A stretch of 64,000 nucleotides of DNA from the NCBI GenBank assembly GCA_021307315.1, contig JAJSPD010000017.1, forward strand, positions 558,001-622,000. The letters run 5' to 3'. The notes under the pieces were generated by a model, which saw only the letters and a program-made list of their open reading frames with translations, was not told the DNA's origin and did not search any database. This document shows, piece by piece, positions 58,528-64,000 of this stretch (position 1 is its first letter; the number at the start of each line of letters is the position of its first letter). The translations under genes were made by a program, and so were the position numbers. Source of the stretch: Bisporella sp. PMI_857 (lineage: Eukaryota > Ascomycota > Leotiomycetes > Helotiales > Helotiaceae).

Positions 58528-61137
58528 GGCTACTAACAAAACGCTACCTGAATGTTGATGTCGCACTGCCACCGATGTGCACGTGACGAGTGGTGCAAGT
58601 GAGGAATTGAAATAATATTGCTGAGAACGTGGGGCTGAGTCTTTTTTAAAAGCTCTGGAACCAACTGTTAGTGCTACCTGCCCAAAAGTTCATATTTGAC
58701 CCACTTCTCGCCGCACGTTATATTTAGCTACTGCTGTTGGTTGGTTCGTATATCAAATATCTTGTACATACACGAACGCTGCGTGGGTTCATATGGATCC
58801 GCAATATATATTCTGACTTTGCTTTTTACAGAAATATACAGTATATTGTTGGGGCTGGTGAATGCTGTAAGATTCTGCGTTACGAGCGCTACAGTGCATA
58901 ATTTTCTTTTTTTTAAACAAAAAATAAACTAACAAGTACAATCGCTAAACAGTTTAAATAGGTATGCAAGGCTTTCATATAGTAAAAAAGAGTTATCTGA
59001 ATTAAACTGTGACGGTAAAAGATTAAAGTTGTAAAAGTTTATATACTACCAGTATATCATGCCTTGTAAAAATAGGCGGTTACACACTAAAGTCATTCTT
59101 ACATCCCACATTCAAGAGCTACATGTAGCGGTTTTGTGAAGAATGGCATCTGAGTAAGATTTTGGACTGTATGTACCAGAATATTAATTACTTATTTAAT
59201 ATTCTGTACAAGATGAAGAACCAAAGCAAGATTATGGTTTCACATTCTATAGGAAAAGACACCCAAACGAGGCTCAACTCCGCCTGGGCATTCTGGGTGG
59301 GTCACTCCACTGTCAGGCTTCGTAAGGACGGTGATGCAACGCATGTTCCAGCCCCTGATTACGCTGGCTTACAGGGCTGTCGCTTTTACGAATCTTTGAT
59401 ATCACGTGTTAAATATATGCACCTTGGACAAGAAGCGGGTGTCTTCAAGGCGGCTAATGCCTTTTTATACAACAAAGTTCCTAGCTTCAGCACCACCTTC
59501 CATTCCACCCTATACGCGCCACCCAAGCCTTGTCTTGTTGTCCCCACTGTTTTTAACGACATCCTTTGCCAAAGCCTTTGAAATGTATTGCTCGCAAACC
59601 ATGCCTCTTTACATGTCAATCATGGCTATTCTGAACCTGTATGTCTTTGAGCATGCGAAAAGAGCGTTGGTGAGTAATGGAAATGCTTAGATACACAATG
59701 ATGTCCCACAATCTTGAGTGGCCACACCAATATAGGGATCGTGCTTGTGGAAGAACGATAACGGCCAATTGCCTCACGACTCTCCCTTTGCTTTCGTGGC
59801 TTGACGTCTATGCATTTGTGTTTCAATTAATAAATACACTAACAGAGTAGTTTGCTGTAATGAGAACATAGGACAGCTTAGCTATATTGTCTTTTAACAG
59901 GAACACCGTTTGCTTCTATTCCTTGAAATAATCTGACGACTTGTCTCCATGAATGATTCTGCTCTATCTATGCTTTAGCCTCCGAAAAGATTTTATAAAC
60001 AGTTCAATGTACCATTCTAGCACCATCGTGGCAGTCAAGAAATATCCACATCTTCTTGCCTCAGATATAGTCCAAGCGTGTATTTCGTATTCAATCAAGC
60101 TATCCTGCTTCGGTTGAAAGGAGCTCAGAATTCCAAACTGTCATGTTGCTTTCACAATGAGCTGCAGGGTGGTTATCTACCTAGGTTCCCAACTATGGTT
60201 TTACCTTGCTAGGCTGTCCCAAGCATCGTTGTGTAATGACCAGTTTCATCCCCAGATGCCTAGTTGATGAATACTTTCAAAATATCACGGGCCCTACATT
60301 TTAAAAGAGCAAAAGCTATGTAACTCTTGTCACGGCAGCATCAGCAAATATCTAGAGGATTGAGTATGGTCAATTCTTTGAGGAGATAGCTAACCTCTTT
60401 GATTGTTTAAGACAAATTGCGAGTGGCCTTTTCTGTTAGATTTAATAGAAATCTTTGTGCATGGCTTTGTGCAGGTGGCAAATAGCCCCTCCAACTGTAG
60501 TCAAATATGACGAACAGCTCAACGAATATCATGTTAGCTCCGCCACTAATGAAAATATCAAAATTGTATATGTTTTCTTTTACGGAATTACGTGGTTTCG
60601 AAGCTCATCACCCGCTACAATCTCCACTAACTAGCCGTAAGCCATCACTCTCTACCCCTAAGCTAGCAATGAGTGAGAGTAAGAACTGCAGAGGATCAAT
60701 TACTAGACTTCTCGCCGTAGTATTCAATCAGACGTCCATCCTTTTGCCAGCCATTGTTCTATGCCTGCAAATTTAGGCGCATAGACGCTCGCTAATAACC
60801 AAGGACTATGGTGTAGTATCGAGGCATTCTACTTTCTCTCCTCTTCCCTCTTGTTCATTAGTACCATTAACTTGATCAACTGTAATAACAATAACGACAA
60901 CACAAGGTCTCATTCATGATGCCGTATATTACTGGGATCAGTCGAAGTCTTTCCTTGCGCACTTCAAGCGCTCAACGAATACAAGTTCAACCAAGTCAGG
61001 GTGAACCTCACTTTGCGTAGAAAAAGTGAATTTCAGAGCTCACACAGCCTTGCAGATCTCGACAGCGACAATTCTCTTGCAGCTCTTCAAAGACTACGTT
61101 CCCAAACCTCACGAAGATTGCATCCCAATCACCCGAT
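58528..61137. other. 2.6-kb AT-rich region without a recognised gene
   Basis: It includes the ABC transporter promoter. A plus frame at 59171-59581 and others are open but show no domain character or usable splice context. There are many T/A-rich words near 58900-59060 and no transposon hallmark. Confidence 0.5.
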
Positions 61138-63011
61138 ATGACCGATCAGGAGTTTTCAAAAGTACCGCAGGAAGAGAGGTATTCAAGTCAACCAATGGTT
61201 CCCATAAAATCTGCGGCAACGATTACTCCTCCAATGGCTAATATTAAACACACTCCGAACATTCAAAAGCCTGTTGTGGTGATTCATAGGAGCCCTAATG
61301 TATCAATCCGTCAAGTTATTTCGGTTTCGTACCCCAGTGGGAGCTTCTCTGTCGATGATGACGAAGTATCTCCACCATCATCACCTCTCCTTACAAAGGG
61401 TCGCGTCAAACTTACCAAATGGATTGGCCGCGAAGGTGACAGACTACCCTCTAATCTGTCGGGACGCGCGATTCGAGGACCAGTCCTAAGAGTTGACTCA
61501 GAGACTGACGATTTCATTTTTGGACCCAACTGCAAGAACAAGCCTGAAGGTTTCGGGCCTCCAGCTATTAACTGTTTACCAACTCTTTCGATTAGCAGAG
61601 AAGCTGCGGAGGAGATCTTAAACTCCACTTCGAATTTTAGCCCTTTTCCTCCGCGTTCGTCCTCGCTACCAAATACACCTGTGGGCAAGACTACTGAGAA
61701 TAAGGAAGCCACCGAACGTTATGTTGGTAGGTTTTATATAGTCATCTCCTTTTGAAATTGATTTCATAGCTATTTACTGACTACCATATTGCAGCTGATC
61801 GTTTGTCACGCCCTACAGCTTCCAGCAATGCACGTATGCTTGTATCTAAGACCGCGATTCAACGCCGGAGCAACTCTGCCAAACTTACTTCTCGCTCTGC
61901 TTCCACCATTGTATCCAAATCAGCTGCCTCCAGTATTGCTAGCTCGACTAAGACTGGCTTCATGCGCATTAGCGGACACATGACTTCAATACTGCGTGAT
62001 TCACGTCGAAACCAGGAGATTGTCAAGGAGATGGAGCGCGACGCGGTGACTCGTTCTAAGGCAATCCCTTTGACCCCGACTCCTGTTCTTAGGAATTTAT
62101 GTCGAGTTGAAGAGCGCGTCCGTTTAAATAGTGCTTCTCGGTTACCTGTTCGTCAGCAAACTGGTATTCTCAGTCAAGGTGCGACACAACATGCGACTCC
62201 TACCACGCGTGGCGCCGCTTATTCAGCTGTTCGCTCGCAAGTTGGCGGTGTAGTCTCTGAACTTAAGATTTCCAGTTCTCGTGTTTCTGCCCGTCCGGCC
62301 GTCGCTGCTAGTCAAGATATGAGTCGTACTTCACGTTGTCTACCTCATTCAATCACTCCAGCTAGTGATCTCACGGCTCATTCTGTCGTAGTAGCTACTC
62401 GTATCCCTAAGCTCCGTTTACCTACTGTAACTAACCCAAACGCTGTATCTGGCGCGACCGGCACCGGAACGCCAATTTCTAGGTCAAACAAAGGGAGCAA
62501 CGCTCGTACAGGAGATACTATTCATCCACGTGTTGCTGCTCGAGTGGCTGCTATCCGTGCCATGTCTGCATCTTGTCCGACTTCAGTTTGTCCCGTTCCT
62601 GCTCGTCAAAGTTTAACCACGCGACCAACTACAGCCAGCCGGACTCAAGTTCAAGCAAGTGAATCATCTGATATAGGAAGTCGTGCTCCAAGTCCAGCTT
62701 TTAGCAACGCATCCACGGTCAATGAGCCAGGAGAGTATTTCGTCGAAAATAGAGTTAGCCGCGCCTTAGACGCCATGAATGCCGATGCTGTACGCAACTT
62801 GAATCAGGCAGAGCGAATTGCCAGATCCCTATCAGGGGATGAGCGTCGCCAACTTATGCGGGAGATCGCGAGAGTACGTGGTGTATTGATCGCTGTATCA
62901 CATGTGCGGGAAGCTATCACGCTTTCCAGCGCCATGAATTTTTCGGTGACTCAAGCTGGTGCAGGTCTGGCTGCTACGGCATTGGATCAGGCCCAGATGG
63001 GTTCCCAATGA
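61138..63011 (+). CDS. Ser/Ala/Arg-rich protein of unknown function
   Basis: Two exons (61138-61726, 61795-63011) predict 601 residues. The N-terminal half is Pro/Ser-rich with acidic patches (SVDDDEVSPPSSP, TKWIGREGDRLPSNLSGRAIRGP). The second half is basic and built of Ser, Ala, Arg, Thr and Val (SKTAIQRRSNSAKLTSRSAST). A predicted helical C-terminus (ALDAMNADAVRNLNQAERIA, DERRQLMREIARVRGVLIAV) looks folded. I see no transmembrane segment, no signal peptide and no known motif. Composition is compatible with a chromatin or cytoskeleton-associated protein, but that is speculation. The intron has GTAGGT..GCAG ends and joins G|CT. Confidence 0.75.
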
Positions 63012-63699
63012 GCTCAGTGAATCTATTATGACGCTAATGTGGTATCCATGATGCGATGAAAAGAAGGGCTATGCCTTTCGGTGGCAGTGTAAGATGTAAA
63101 GGGTTGATGGCTTTCCTAATAAGTAAATGAGAATCAATGTAGACGGGCCAACATGCTTCAATTCATAGTGACATAGGGGAATAGAAGGCCGCGCGAGTCA
63201 TGATACATGTTTTATTTTGCATATCGCTGCAAAACACCTGAAAATCAAATCTGCGAAGTATCTACTAGCGCAGTTTGGTCAGCTTCATAGATAATAAATC
63301 CTAACGACGCCGGGAATGGTAGACCCAAATAAAATAGAGGTAGCAAGAGCACAAACTGTGTACGGCTTCATGGTTTACCAGATATTCGCCTACTGAGAGG
63401 TATCATGATCACTCTTTTCTTATTGATACTTTGTGCGTAGCAATTTGTGCTTTAGGGCAATATTATAAGCAAGCATCACGTAGTCCAGTTTCTCTCGAAC
63501 TGATATCCACGGCCTAAGTTTGGAATCATGCATTGGTCGTTCCCAATGCTCATTCAATTACCGAAGTCTATCAAAGGCTCGAACTTCAGCCTCATCGCTT
63601 TCTCACCGCCCTAAACATCAACAATCAAATCACCAATATCACTAAGCCCAATATAAATCACTATAAATAAGCAAACCCCCAACAAATCTACCAACATCT
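63012..63699. other. 3' flank of the last gene, no gene recognised
   Basis: AT-rich DNA without a credible frame; it leads into the hairpin-bearing segment at the end of the window. Confidence 0.45.
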
Positions 63700-63839
63700 G
63701 AACGACTGGTGTTGTTAGTCAACATACACTCCACGACCCACGGCGAGAGAGCATATCATAGTGTAGACTTGCGCCAGAGCGCAACGAGCTTAAGGTTGGG
63801 AGTAGAGGGGGTGATTCCCCTATAGCCCAACAGATCACG

Positions 63840-63867
63840 CCGGCCCTGTTTCTTAAGACAGGGCCGG
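63840..63867. repeat. Strong GC-rich hairpin followed by a T10 run
   Basis: A perfect 10-bp stem (CCGGCCCTGT at 63840-63849 with ACAGGGCCGG at 63858-63867) encloses an 8-base loop. A T10 run follows at 63873-63882. A smaller hairpin (GGGG..CCCC, about 63807-63820) lies just upstream. The GC-rich block stands in AT-rich DNA and may belong to a mobile-element end, such as an LTR starting near the TGTTG..CAACA palindrome at about 63711-63725. That identity is not proven. Confidence 0.6.
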
Positions 63868-64000
63868 GTGTGTTTTTTTTTTGTTTTGGGGTTTCTAGTG
63901 GGAGAGTGATAGACTTACTGTGACAATTTTGAGTTATACAAAAGATGTAATTTAGCACGAATGACAGCTGAAATTATAATTCTCGTATTGCCTTTCTCAA

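Noticed and set aside
3399..58575. CACGTG boxes upstream of several genes (near 3399, 16028, 31632, 47342, 58570) as a shared regulon
   Set aside because: By my rough estimate from base composition a dozen such words are expected by chance in 64 kb, so there is no enrichment.
59171..59581. A 137-codon plus-strand frame
   Set aside because: No recognisable motif, AT-rich surroundings and no splice partners; treated as non-coding.

Overview
This window is nuclear DNA of a filamentous ascomycete (Pezizomycotina). The evidence is the short 40-60 bp introns with GT..AG ends and CTAAY branch-like motifs, single-gene transcription units on both strands, and fungal protein families (Spa2, Hrd3, Ent3, sterol-sensing HMG-CoA reductase, Nbp2-type SH3 protein, GH5 exo-glucanase). 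The class is not provable from sequence reading alone; a leotiomycete is plausible but is only my inference. Exon boundaries were worked out by hand from reading frame, splice sites and family conservation.

Layout. 1-6.6 kb: a membrane RING-H2 protein and the Hsp90 co-chaperone Sti1, with a heat-shock-element-like palindrome upstream. 6.6-10.3 kb: HMG-CoA reductase on the minus strand. 10.3-17.6 kb: gene-poor, with one SH3 (Nbp2-like) gene. 17.6-18.4 kb: the Ssu72 phosphatase. 18.9-20.7 kb: a complete pogo/Fot1-type DNA transposon with 61-bp perfect inverted repeats, TA duplication and an intact transposase. 21.7-24.7 kb: a Spa2-type polarity scaffold. 24.7-27 kb: no gene recognised. 27-35 kb: a compact housekeeping block (SDR oxidoreductase, nicotinamidase, epsin Ent3, cyclophilin, Pol III subunit Rpc34). 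36.4 kb: a small tetraspan membrane protein. 37.6 kb: an intron-containing tRNA-Ser(GCT), followed by 1.4 kb of AT-rich gene-free DNA. 39-50 kb: another compact block (GPALPP protein, Sfr1/Mei5 recombination accessory factor, Hrd3 ERAD receptor, WDR89-like WD40 protein, FRG1 homologue, 2OG-Fe(II) oxygenase-like protein). 50.8-58.5 kb: a secreted exo-beta-1,3-glucanase and a many-exon ABCC transporter. 58.5-61.1 kb: AT-rich and empty. 61.1-63.0 kb: a basic Ser/Ala/Arg-rich protein of unknown function. The window ends in what may be a mobile-element terminus with a strong GC hairpin.

The genes are mostly unrelated housekeeping functions: protein folding (Sti1, cyclophilin), sterol synthesis, RNA polymerase II and III function (Ssu72, Rpc34), trafficking and ERAD (Ent3, Hrd3), polarity (Spa2) and recombination (Sfr1). 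I see no convincing secondary-metabolite cluster and no CRISPR, rRNA or bacterial-type operon. The most striking structure is the intact transposon with tandem 16-bp motifs inside its inverted repeats. I did not find a clearly new biological system.
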